DNA of 64,000 nt from JANQMY01 sp965227095 (GTDB taxonomy: Bacteria > Pseudomonadota > Alphaproteobacteria > JANQMY01): contig CBDDFL010000002.1 in NCBI GenBank assembly GCA_965227095.1, positions 124,001-188,000 on the forward strand, in the 5' to 3' direction. The position numbers and the translations under genes are program-made. Below the pieces are notes generated by a model that was given only the letters and a program-made list of their open reading frames with translations, was not told the DNA's origin and did no database searches. Shown piece by piece: positions 53,262 to 61,324 of this stretch; the first letter of the stretch is position 1; each line of letters starts with the position of its first letter.

Positions 53262-54020
53262 ATGGTACCTTCCTACTTTGATAAGTATCCCACCATCAAG
53301 TTCGAGCGGAACGATCGCGGTGTTTTAACCCTTACACTTCATTCCGATGATGGGCCTGTTGTTTACGGGGAACAACACCACGAAGACTGGTGCGGTGCGT
53401 TCTATGACATCGGTGCCGACCGAGACAATCGTGTTGTCATCATCACGGGAACTGGTGAGTCCTTCATCGACAAATATGGCTGGGAAGGGTCCTACGCGCG
53501 CGCGGCCGATTGGGATGACAAGGCTTTTGAAGGACGCCGCATGATCCGCAATTATCTGGACATAGAAGTCCCGATCATTGCAGCTGTGAACGGTCCCGCG
53601 ACGATCCACAATGAATTGGCGGTGATGGCCGATATTGTTTTGGCGTCCACTACCGCCACATTTTCTGATGCGCCGCATTTCCCAAGTCGCGTGCCGCCGG
53701 GTGATGGCATTCAGGTGATTTGGCTAGAACTGCTGGGCATTAACCGGGGACGACATTTCCTGCTGACTGGACGCGAGCTGTCAGCGGAGGAAGCGCTTGA
53801 ATTGGGTGTGGTCGCCGAAGTTGTCGAACCGGACGCTCTGATGACGCGTGCGCAAGAAGTAGCAGACCAGCTTGCCAAGATTGGGACCATGACATTGAGG
53901 ATGACGAAGGCGGTGTTGGCTCAAAATCTCAAACGACTGATGGACGAACAATTGTCATCCTCCATCACCATGGAAGGCATGGCCGTCATGGACATGTTGA
54001 TGAAGCGGAAGTCCTCATAA
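53262..54020 (+). CDS. Crotonase-fold C-C hydrolase resembling 6-oxocamphor hydrolase
   Basis: 252 residues of the crotonase superfamily. The stretch IEVPIIAAVNGPAT, DIVLA and then DAPHFPSRVPPGDG follows the pattern I remember for Rhodococcus 6-oxocamphor hydrolase, including the His and Asp of its retro-Claisen site; LGINRGRHFLLTGREL also fits. Such enzymes split cyclic beta-diketones by water, opening an alicyclic ring without CoA. ATG 53262 matches the family start better than TTG 53250. The likeness is from memory, not a search. It is the most informative clue to the pathway substrate. Confidence 0.75.
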   Translation: MVPSYFDKYPTIKFERNDRGVLTLTLHSDDGPVVYGEQHHEDWCGAFYDIGADRDNRVVIITGTGESFIDKYGWEGSYARAADWDDKAFEGRRMIRNYLDIEVPIIAAVNGPATIHNELAVMADIVLASTTATFSDAPHFPSRVPPGDGIQVIWLELLGINRGRHFLLTGRELSAEEALELGVVAEVVEPDALMTRAQEVADQLAKIGTMTLRMTKAVLAQNLKRLMDEQLSSSITMEGMAVMDMLMKRKSS

Positions 54021-54063
54021 GGCGTTGGTAAGCGGTTACCGGACGATGTCAGTGGTTGGGAAT

Positions 54064-54864
54064 TTAGTTCCTGTCGCGGTTTTTTTCCGGGACACTGCGT
54101 TGGTGGAAATGCATGTGAGACGAGAAACCGCAATCGGCTGTCAAGGTTTGGCCGGTAATGGGGGCGGCTGCATCCGACAGCAAAAAAGTAATCGTTTCTG
54201 CAGCCTGATCCGTATAGGCGACGTCCTGCAACAGAATGTGTTGTTGAAACCTTTCGATCAATTTCTCGGGCCAACGTTTTTCCGGATTGCGGGACATGAC
54301 GGGCCCAAGGCAAACCGTGTTGCAGCGAAGCCCCTGTCGTCCGTGGGAGGTCGCGATGGAGCGCGATATGGAATTGAGCGCCGATTTCATGGCGCTGTAA
54401 GCGATGCGCTCTTTGTCGCCCAGAACACTTTGGATGGACGAGACATTCACAATGGCGCTTGTTTCCTGTTGCACCATGAGCGGAACGGCTAATTTGCAAG
54501 CGGTGACCGGCCCTCGCAAATTGACCTGGTAAGCGCGGTCCCAGACATCGAGCTTGGTATCCACGATGTCCGAGTCATGAAAGATCAGTCTTAGGTCAGC
54601 GGCATTGTTCACAAGACCGTCAAGCCTTCCATAGGTGTCTGCAACAAAGGCAATCATTCCACGGATCGCCTCTTCCTCACCCATGTCGACTTTCAACCAT
54701 TTGGATTGCGTTCCTAATTGAGCGGCGGAGGTTGCTACGCGTTCGGCATTCTCTTCATCGATGTCTGCAATTAGGACGTGAGCGCCCTGCTGAGCAAGCG
54801 CGAGGGCGGCGGCTTCGCCAACGCCAGATGCGGCGCCGGTAACAATAAAGACTTTGTCTTTCAT
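54064..54864 (-). CDS. Short-chain dehydrogenase/reductase (SDR-2)
   Basis: 266 residues: TGAASGVGEA cofactor loop, IADIDEEN (Asp, NAD preference), NNAADL in place of NNAG, NVSSIQS and YSAMK active site. 19 bases downstream of the P450 gene on the same strand; a hydroxyl introduced by the P450 being oxidised to a ketone by this SDR, and the diketone then cleaved by the neighbour at 53.3 kb, is a natural sequence but inferred. The C-terminus has an unusual HMHFHQRSVPEKNRDRN tail. Confidence 0.9.
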   Translation of the reverse strand: MKDKVFIVTGAASGVGEAAALALAQQGAHVLIADIDEENAERVATSAAQLGTQSKWLKVDMGEEEAIRGMIAFVADTYGRLDGLVNNAADLRLIFHDSDIVDTKLDVWDRAYQVNLRGPVTACKLAVPLMVQQETSAIVNVSSIQSVLGDKERIAYSAMKSALNSISRSIATSHGRQGLRCNTVCLGPVMSRNPEKRWPEKLIERFQQHILLQDVAYTDQAAETITFLLSDAAAPITGQTLTADCGFSSHMHFHQRSVPEKNRDRN

Positions 54865-54883
54865 GAGAGGGATGACCGGATTC

Positions 54884-56140
54884 TCAGGTTAGAGCAAATA
54901 CTTCGTCGCAAGACCGAAAATTAAAACCTACCACAGGGTGGTCCGGTGCCTCGGGATCTGTGCGAAGGTCGGGAAGTTTATCTAGAATAACCTTAAGCGA
55001 AAACTCTAGTTCCCGTCGGGCCAATTGGTTGCCAATGCACAAATGGGCGCCAGCAGAAAAGGCCAAGTGATGCTGGCGGGGACGGTCCAACTTGTATTGG
55101 TCGGCGTCTTCCCAGTTTCTGGCGTCCCGGTTTGCATGACCGAGATAAACGAAAATTCTCGAGTCAGCTGGAATCGTTTTGCCGGCAAAATCGATTTCCT
55201 CGGTGGTACGCTTGGGAACAATGGGGGCGGGGCCATTCCATCGCAACAGTTCATCAATGGCTTGCGGCACCAAGTCGGGGTTCTGCCTGATCTGATCCAT
55301 TTGATCTGGATAATCGAGAATGACACTCATCAATGTGCTGAGTGCCCGTGTTGTCGTCTCGATGCCCGCCGGTACAAGCGCACGGCAGGTTGAGATGATA
55401 TCTTCGTCGGAGAGTTTTTCGCCATCGACTTCGGACTGGATTAGCTTGCTGATTAAATCTTCGCCTGGATTTTCTTTTCGTTCTTCGATGATCTCGACAA
55501 GCAATTCTTTGAGTTTCTCCGATCCGATCAAACCATTTTCAAAGTCCGTCAATCCCGTCATGACCTGACTTGCGAGTTGAGCGAAGCGACCGTATTGGTC
55601 AATTGGAAGACCGAAAATATGACCGATTAGCAGAATGGGAAGGCGCACAGCAAGGCCCTGAACCAGCTCGACACGATCTTTGTCCGCCGCTTTTGCAACC
55701 AAGGCATTGACCAAAGGCTCGATAAGTTCCCCCGAAATTTTCTCGAGGGATTGCATGTTGAACGCGCCGGTGACTAGCGCCCGGTATTTTTTGTGCAGCG
55801 GAGGGTTCAGACCGGCGAGCTGTCGCTCCCCCATCAAGATGTCCATACTGTCCGAATAGTCTTGATAGAACGCGGCGGGCATTCCTACCAATTTTCGTAC
55901 CGTGTCGTAGCCGCATGCCAAATAGACTTTTCGTTCACCGTCAGCTGTCGTCAGTGCCGGAAACGGCACGCCACCGATTTGGGCGTTTTCGATTTCGAGC
56001 ATGTCGCCGTCTCGGGACCGTACTTCTTCGATATAGCTCACAGGGTCTCTCAAGACTGGGTCCGGCAAAAAACGTTCAAAAGTCGCGAAATCCGACGCGT
56101 TAATTTTGACGTCGAGCAATTGTTCAATATAGCCGTCCAT
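54884..56140 (-). CDS. Cytochrome P450
   Basis: Soluble bacterial class P450 of 418 residues. I-helix AGIETTT (258-264) with an acid-alcohol pair, ExxR at Glu297-Arg300, and heme loop FSAGAHLCIG with Cys368. No signal or membrane segment. Probably camphor/terpene-hydroxylase-like in layout, but substrate cannot be read. It needs a ferredoxin and reductase that are not encoded here. Start ATG 56140; operator O6 lies 35 bases upstream. Confidence 0.94.
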   Translation of the reverse strand: MDGYIEQLLDVKINASDFATFERFLPDPVLRDPVSYIEEVRSRDGDMLEIENAQIGGVPFPALTTADGERKVYLACGYDTVRKLVGMPAAFYQDYSDSMDILMGERQLAGLNPPLHKKYRALVTGAFNMQSLEKISGELIEPLVNALVAKAADKDRVELVQGLAVRLPILLIGHIFGLPIDQYGRFAQLASQVMTGLTDFENGLIGSEKLKELLVEIIEERKENPGEDLISKLIQSEVDGEKLSDEDIISTCRALVPAGIETTTRALSTLMSVILDYPDQMDQIRQNPDLVPQAIDELLRWNGPAPIVPKRTTEEIDFAGKTIPADSRIFVYLGHANRDARNWEDADQYKLDRPRQHHLAFSAGAHLCIGNQLARRELEFSLKVILDKLPDLRTDPEAPDHPVVGFNFRSCDEVFALT

Positions 56141-56174
56141 CGAGACCGGATCCTCAAGTCTGAAACTATTAGTC

Positions 56175-56190
56175 CCAACTAAATAGTTGA
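56175..56190. promoter_or_regulatory. TetR operator O6
   Basis: CCAACTAAATAGTTGA, first base changed, inner 14 perfect. Serves the P450-SDR-2 operon. Confidence 0.72.
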
Positions 56191-56324
56191 AAAAAATATA
56201 TGCGTCAATTTCTATTTCATTCGATAAAAAGTGTCGAGCGATCAGAAAATAAAGGGAAATATTGTTGTCACTTTTGGTTGAAAACTACCGAGTTGACAGG
56301 TTGTCTCTCACTACTTCCAAAAAT

Positions 56325-56340
56325 ACAACTAATTAGTTGA
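56325..56340. promoter_or_regulatory. TetR operator O7
   Basis: ACAACTAATTAGTTGA; the inner CAACTAATTAGTTG is a perfect 14-base palindrome. 113 bases before the CoA transferase start. Confidence 0.72.
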
Positions 56341-56452
56341 ATTAATAAGGCGACGTGATAAATTGGCCGCCGTGGGTTTCGGTGGGTACGGCAACACGCC
56401 CTGTTTTGAGATTGCTGCAACTGGCTTCCAGAGATTAAGGGGGACGTGACGA

Positions 56453-57667
56453 GTGGAATTTGGAAGTGACGGCAAAAATCGCAACGTCTCGTCGGGTTCG
56501 GCAGGTGGCCCGCTTGCCGGTGTTCGAATCATCGACATGACGTCGGTGGTATTGGGACCTTATGCAACCCAAATACTGGGGGACCTTGGAGCCGACATTG
56601 TAAAAATCGAACAGGGTAAAGGGGATACCATTCGCCATGCTGGGAAGTCGCCTGCAAAGGGACTAGGCCCCATGTTTGTCGGGTTGAACAGGAACAAAAG
56701 ACTTTTGGAACTCGACCTTCGAAAGGCTTCATCCGCCAAGGTGATGAAGCAACTGCTCAAGACGGCAGACGTTTTCATTCATAATGTGCGTGCCGCTGGG
56801 ATGGCGAGGCTCGGTTTCGACTATGACTCTGTAAAATCCATCAACCCCAAGATCATTTATGTCCATTGCTGCGGGTTCGGTGAAGACGGCGCGTATCGCG
56901 GTCGGGCAGCCTATGATGATCTCATCCAAGCGGCTTCTGGAATGGCCAACCTTCTGCCACGGCGAGACGGGGGAGAACCTCAGTATTTTCCCTCACTTGT
57001 CGCCGACAAAACAGCCGGTTTGTATGCGGTTTACGCGACGATTGCGGCTTTGTTTAACCGAGAACGTGTTGGCACCGGACAATTCGTCGAAGTGCCCATG
57101 ATGGAAACGGTAACGCACTTCAACATGGTTGAAAATCTGTATGGCCATACTTTTGTGCCGCCGCTTTATGACGTGGGATACACACGATCCATCAATCCAA
57201 GGCGGAAGCCCTATAAGACGAAGGACGGTTACATTGCCATTGTTCCCTATAATGACGAACAGTGGTCGAAGTTCTTCGAAATTGGCGGCAAACCAGGTGT
57301 CTTCGAGGATGAGCGATTCTCTAGCTACGCCCGCCGGACAGAAAACACGGGCCTTCTCTATGAGATTATCGAAGAGGTGGCCCTCAAAAAGACGACGGAA
57401 GAATGGATGGATATCCTACACGACGCCAATATTCCAGTGATGCGATACAGCACGATGTCGGAAGTATTGGAAGATCCACACCTTCAGTCTATCGACTTTT
57501 TCTCCGAGAGAGAGCACCCCGAAATAGGTGCGTACCTCTCTGTCAGGCATCCGGTGACTTTTTCAGCAACACCAACGGACATCCGATATGAGCCTGGGAG
57601 GGTCGGACGCGATACACGCCAAATCTTGGATGAACTGGCGATCCAAAATCAGACCGAAGAGTACTAG
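56453..57667 (+). CDS. Family III CoA transferase (CaiB/BaiF type)
   Basis: 404 residues. LAGVRIIDMTSVVLGPYATQI opening with ADIVKIEQGKGDTIR, HCCGFGEDGAYRGRAAYDD with the catalytic Asp (in AYDDL), and GTGQFVEVPMMETVTHF. It moves CoA between carboxylic acids, activating or recycling pathway acids. GTG start at 56453 with GGGGGA upstream. Likely cotranscribed with the SDR-3 and TetR2 genes that follow. Confidence 0.92.
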   Translation: MEFGSDGKNRNVSSGSAGGPLAGVRIIDMTSVVLGPYATQILGDLGADIVKIEQGKGDTIRHAGKSPAKGLGPMFVGLNRNKRLLELDLRKASSAKVMKQLLKTADVFIHNVRAAGMARLGFDYDSVKSINPKIIYVHCCGFGEDGAYRGRAAYDDLIQAASGMANLLPRRDGGEPQYFPSLVADKTAGLYAVYATIAALFNRERVGTGQFVEVPMMETVTHFNMVENLYGHTFVPPLYDVGYTRSINPRRKPYKTKDGYIAIVPYNDEQWSKFFEIGGKPGVFEDERFSSYARRTENTGLLYEIIEEVALKKTTEEWMDILHDANIPVMRYSTMSEVLEDPHLQSIDFFSEREHPEIGAYLSVRHPVTFSATPTDIRYEPGRVGRDTRQILDELAIQNQTEEY

Positions 57668-57782
57668 GCGAGCCCTTCAGGAAACTGGCAAACGAGCTGT
57701 AGTTTTTCGCTAAGCATACTGATGAAAAGAGGCCAAGCACGAGTCCTCGTCTTTCTTGGTCGGATTAAAAGGAATTTATCTT

Positions 57783-58565
57783 TTGAGTAAGTCTCTGTTT
57801 GACTTGAAGGGGAAGGTTGCGTTGGTAACCGGCGGCAACCGAGGTATCGGGCTTGGCATGGCAAGTGGATTGGCCAAACACGGTGCCGCGATTGCTGTGT
57901 GGGGGACAAATGATCGGAAAAACACGGAAGCACTAGACCATTTTCGATCGCAGGATGTTTCAGCCAAAGCGTGGATTGTGGATGTATCCGATGAAGCGCG
58001 AGTCAAAGCCGCGACCCAAGAAGTTGTTGATCATTTTGGGCGCATTGATGTGTGTGTCGCGAATGCGGGAATCGGGGGATATGGCGGACCATTCGAAGAT
58101 TTGGATACTTCCGTTTACCGCCGGGTGATGGCCGTCAACATGGATGGCACATTTTTCACTCTACGGGCATGTGCCAAACACATGGTGGAGCGTGCGAAGC
58201 AGGGTGATGCGGGCGGATCGCTCATCTGTGTTTCGTCGACGGCCGCAGTTTCGGGGGCAAGCCGAAATGAGCATTATGCCGCGACGAAGGGCGGTGCGAT
58301 TTCCATGATTAAGGGGATTGCTGTGGAACTTGCGCGCTACAAGATACGTGCAAACTCGGTACTACCGGGGTTCATCTACACGGATATCGTGAAGGACAAG
58401 CTCGACACTGAGAAGTTTCACGACCGCGTACTGCCACGGATTCCGGCACGTCGCTGGGGCGAACCTGAAGATTTTGCCGGTGTAGCAGTGTACCTAGCAA
58501 GTGATGCCTCCGCTTACCAAACAGGGCAGGAGTTTGTTATCGATGGAGGGTATACGGTTTTCTGA
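57783..58565 (+). CDS. Short-chain dehydrogenase/reductase (SDR-3)
   Basis: 260 residues: TGGNRGIGLG, NAGIGGYGG, CVSSTAAVSG and YAATKGG. After beta-2 it has WGTNDRK, lacking the NAD-type Asp, so NADPH is possible. TTG 57783 is used because AAAAGGA lies about ten bases upstream; the longer TTG at 57756 has no site. Its stop overlaps the TetR2 start (TGATG), so the two are coupled. Confidence 0.88.
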   Translation: MSKSLFDLKGKVALVTGGNRGIGLGMASGLAKHGAAIAVWGTNDRKNTEALDHFRSQDVSAKAWIVDVSDEARVKAATQEVVDHFGRIDVCVANAGIGGYGGPFEDLDTSVYRRVMAVNMDGTFFTLRACAKHMVERAKQGDAGGSLICVSSTAAVSGASRNEHYAATKGGAISMIKGIAVELARYKIRANSVLPGFIYTDIVKDKLDTEKFHDRVLPRIPARRWGEPEDFAGVAVYLASDASAYQTGQEFVIDGGYTVF

Positions 58566-59269
58566 TGGTGGATGGTTCCGCGAGGTCTGCCCCACATGAG
58601 CAGACGGGTAAGTTGGCGAGTACGAATAGTCGGGTCGTAGCGGGAAACCGACGAAACAAGCGCGACCTCATCCTAAGCGTTGCCGCTGACTTATTCGCAG
58701 AATATGGATATCACGGCACGACCATGGATTCTCTGTCCCATGAAACGAAACTGAACAAAGGGACGCTCTACTACTACTACAGCACCAAACCCGATATTCT
58801 GTTCGATATTTGTGTTACCACCACCGAGAAACATCTCAACGCTGTTTCGAAAGCCGCGGAGATCAGGGATCCGAAAATGGCTCTTCTTTTCATCATCGAG
58901 GCGTCGGTCGACTACATCGTGAAGCACAGGGCGAGTTGCCAAGTCTACTATCAGGAAGAAGAGTTTTTTGAGTCGATCTTCAACAAGAAACAGTTTCAGA
59001 GAATTCGCCAGCAGCAAAAAGCCTTCATGGCCAACCTAAGCGACGTGCTATCTCGCGGAATCGAATCTGGCCAGTTTCGAGCTATGGATGTCAGAATGTG
59101 CGCCAAGCTTATCTATGGCAGTATTCTTGGTCCCTATCGTTGGCCAGATCCCGACCTTGATCGGGATGCAATCATTCGGGAAATTTTGTCCCTCATCGCG
59201 GGTGGCATTCAGAGGAACTCATCGGTTCCCGAGGATCAGGTGCAAAACAAAAATCAACTGTCTAGTTGA
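58565..59269 (+). CDS. TetR-family transcriptional regulator (TetR2)
   Basis: 234 residues, with a longer disordered N-terminus than TetR1. HTH segment LILSVAADLFAEYGYHGTTMD..LNKGTLYYYYSTKPD; the recognition helix is identical to TetR1. Helical ligand domain. Coupled to SDR-3, so made in proportion to a pathway enzyme. Its last codons and stop (TGA 59267-59269) form part of operator O8. The two paralogues may respond to different pathway metabolites while sharing binding sites. Confidence 0.92.
   Translation: MVDGSARSAPHEQTGKLASTNSRVVAGNRRNKRDLILSVAADLFAEYGYHGTTMDSLSHETKLNKGTLYYYYSTKPDILFDICVTTTEKHLNAVSKAAEIRDPKMALLFIIEASVDYIVKHRASCQVYYQEEEFFESIFNKKQFQRIRQQQKAFMANLSDVLSRGIESGQFRAMDVRMCAKLIYGSILGPYRWPDPDLDRDAIIREILSLIAGGIQRNSSVPEDQVQNKNQLSS
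59254..59269. promoter_or_regulatory. TetR operator O8 (inside the end of TetR2)
   Basis: TCAACTGTCTAGTTGA; arms as the consensus but with GTC-type centre. It overlaps the last five codons and stop of TetR2 and sits 85 bases before the acyl-CoA ligase start. Confidence 0.65.
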
Positions 59270-59354
59270 GATAATGGACGTTTGATGTAGTGTTGGACGG
59301 AAGAGGTTGAACACTACATTGCGGGTCAATGGGGTCGAGGCGCGGGAGTGCACA

Positions 59355-60989
59355 ATGGACATCTTGCGGGAAATGCGCGAGTGGCGGGTAGTATCACATC
59401 GCTTGAGATATTGGGCGGAGAAGAAGCCCGATGGGCGCTTCATAAAGTGTGATTCACCGTGGCTTACGTTTGCTGGTCTTGAGAGTCGTACGGATAGAAT
59501 AGCCGCTGGATTTCAAGAGCTGGGAGTTGCCAAAGGAGACCGCGTTGCGGTGATCCTCCCGAACAGACTCGAGATGATTCTAACAATCTTCGCGCTTGCA
59601 AAGATTGGCGCTATCCAGGTACCGCTCAACACGTTCCTAAAGGGCGAGTTCCTTCAGTACCAGGTTCATGATGCAGTGGCAGAAATTGTCGTGGGTGATC
59701 GTCCAGCACTTAAAGAGTTGTCTAATCTCACAGCGGACCTGCCACATTTGAAGAAAATTGTGGGTGTTGGCCTCACACAAGGCGAGGCAAAGTTATTAGC
59801 GGCCTGGCCAGAAATGGTAGAGACATTCGCTTTCGAAGATTTGGAGGCGTCGACGGGTGTGTTGCGGGACGTTGATCTGGCGATGGAAGACCTCGTCGCC
59901 ATTATGTACACGTCGGGCACCACGGGATTACCAAAAGGGTGTATGCTGAGTAATGGATATTACACGGCAATTCCCTGGCTGTTCTACGAGAATGGTTTCG
60001 TTACCCAGGAAGACAGCGTCTTCACGGCCATGCCGCTGTTTCACCTTGGGTCCGGAGGGATCTACATGATGGAAGCGCTTCAGGGCGGCCTCCCCATTAC
60101 GTTTGAACCCGCGTTCAGTGCCAGTAGTTTCATGGCGCGTGCTGCGGAAGAGAAAGCAACCTTAGCCCATTGTGTGGGTGCGATGGGCACTGCCATCTTG
60201 GCAACACCCGAAAGTGATCAAGATCAGTGTCATGATTTACGCCACGTCATGATAATGCCCATGTCCGTTGAGGATCAGAAAACGTTCAAAGATCGTTTTG
60301 GTGCAACGGTGTTTTCTTTGGGCTACGGCCAAACCGAAGTTAGCCCCACCACTTTCGGGACGCCTGAGATGCAACTCTCGAAAGCGGAAACACTTGGCTA
60401 TCCTTCGCGATTTTTGGATGTCACGGTTCGGGATGAGCAGAACAATGAAATGCCAAAAGGGCAGGTCGGAGAAATTTGTGTTCGCCCAAAAGAGCCCGAA
60501 GTGATGTTCCAAGGATACTGGCGAAAACCGGATGCCACGGAAGCCGCCTATAAGGACGGCTGGTTTCATTCGGGCGATTTGGGCGAGATGGATGAGGATC
60601 GGTACATCACGTTTCGTGGGCGGAGATCGGATTCCATGCGTCGTCGTGGCGAAAACGTATCCGCTATCGAACTCGAGAACGCGATTGTCCGCCACCCAAA
60701 AATTTCAGCCGCTGCCGCATTTGCCGTCAAATCTGAACTCAGTGAAGACGACATTAAGGTCTGTCTTGTGATGAACGATGAGGACAACATTGAGCCAGCG
60801 GAACTGTTTGAATTCTTTAAAGGCGCCCTACCTTATTTCGCCGTACCACGCTACGTAGAGTATTTGGACGAGTTGCCTCTAACGGCTACAGGACGTGTCA
60901 TGAAGCATCGGCTGCGTGATCGACCGGGTACGGACGTTATTGACTTCGACAAACTCGGACTAAAGATTGGCCGCGAGGATCGGCGTTAA
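59355..60989 (+). CDS. AMP-dependent acyl-CoA synthetase/ligase
   Basis: ANL-superfamily adenylating enzyme that activates a carboxylic acid to its CoA thioester. P-loop-like IMYTSGTTGLPKGC, A5 region YGQTE, A7/A8 HSGDLGEMDEDRYITFRGR and the C-terminal lysine region ATGRVMKH. 544 residues from ATG 59355, which has GGGAG seven bases upstream; TTG 59307 is in frame but poorly placed. It would supply the CoA esters for the crotonase and MaoC-like enzymes. Confidence 0.93.
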   Translation: MDILREMREWRVVSHRLRYWAEKKPDGRFIKCDSPWLTFAGLESRTDRIAAGFQELGVAKGDRVAVILPNRLEMILTIFALAKIGAIQVPLNTFLKGEFLQYQVHDAVAEIVVGDRPALKELSNLTADLPHLKKIVGVGLTQGEAKLLAAWPEMVETFAFEDLEASTGVLRDVDLAMEDLVAIMYTSGTTGLPKGCMLSNGYYTAIPWLFYENGFVTQEDSVFTAMPLFHLGSGGIYMMEALQGGLPITFEPAFSASSFMARAAEEKATLAHCVGAMGTAILATPESDQDQCHDLRHVMIMPMSVEDQKTFKDRFGATVFSLGYGQTEVSPTTFGTPEMQLSKAETLGYPSRFLDVTVRDEQNNEMPKGQVGEICVRPKEPEVMFQGYWRKPDATEAAYKDGWFHSGDLGEMDEDRYITFRGRRSDSMRRRGENVSAIELENAIVRHPKISAAAAFAVKSELSEDDIKVCLVMNDEDNIEPAELFEFFKGALPYFAVPRYVEYLDELPLTATGRVMKHRLRDRPGTDVIDFDKLGLKIGREDRR

Positions 60990-61324
60990 GCCGTTTTGCT
61001 ACTTTTTGCTTTGACAACCCTGCGCTGCGCCTAAACCGCGAAAACAAGCTGGTCGTTGCTAGCAGATCCGGTTAGGCAACACGCGCTACACCCATTGTGG
61101 AGCCATGACATCCCCCGCAATACTGGTTTGTCGTTTGTACCCGGCCATTGCTCTTGCATTCGTTAATACCGGCGGTGACAATTTTGCCACAGACCGTCTT
61201 CGAACCGCACAATTCGACAAAAAATTTAGTCAACTAGTTGAATAAATATTTGGAGAATGCTTTTCTAAGTTCTGACGAAAAGGCTTGGGAAAAACCTTGG
61301 CCAAGTGCCTTAGGGGAGGTATCA
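60990..61324. other. Intergenic region before the TonB receptor, with operator O9
   Basis: 335 bases. It contains O9 and, at the end, GGGGAGG before the GTG start of the receptor. In-frame codons from TTG 61238 exist but look like leader. No other gene seen. Confidence 0.5.
61230..61241. promoter_or_regulatory. TetR operator O9 (shortened)
   Basis: TCAACTAGTTGA; the two arms are the consensus arms but overlap, with four bases fewer between them. 84 bases before the TonB-dependent receptor. It may bind more weakly or with altered geometry. Confidence 0.5.

Larger units (their letters stand above)
56141..56452. other. Divergent promoter region with operators O6 and O7
   Basis: 312 AT-rich bases between P450 and the CoA transferase. 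Each gene has its own operator copy; nothing else recognised. Confidence 0.6.
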
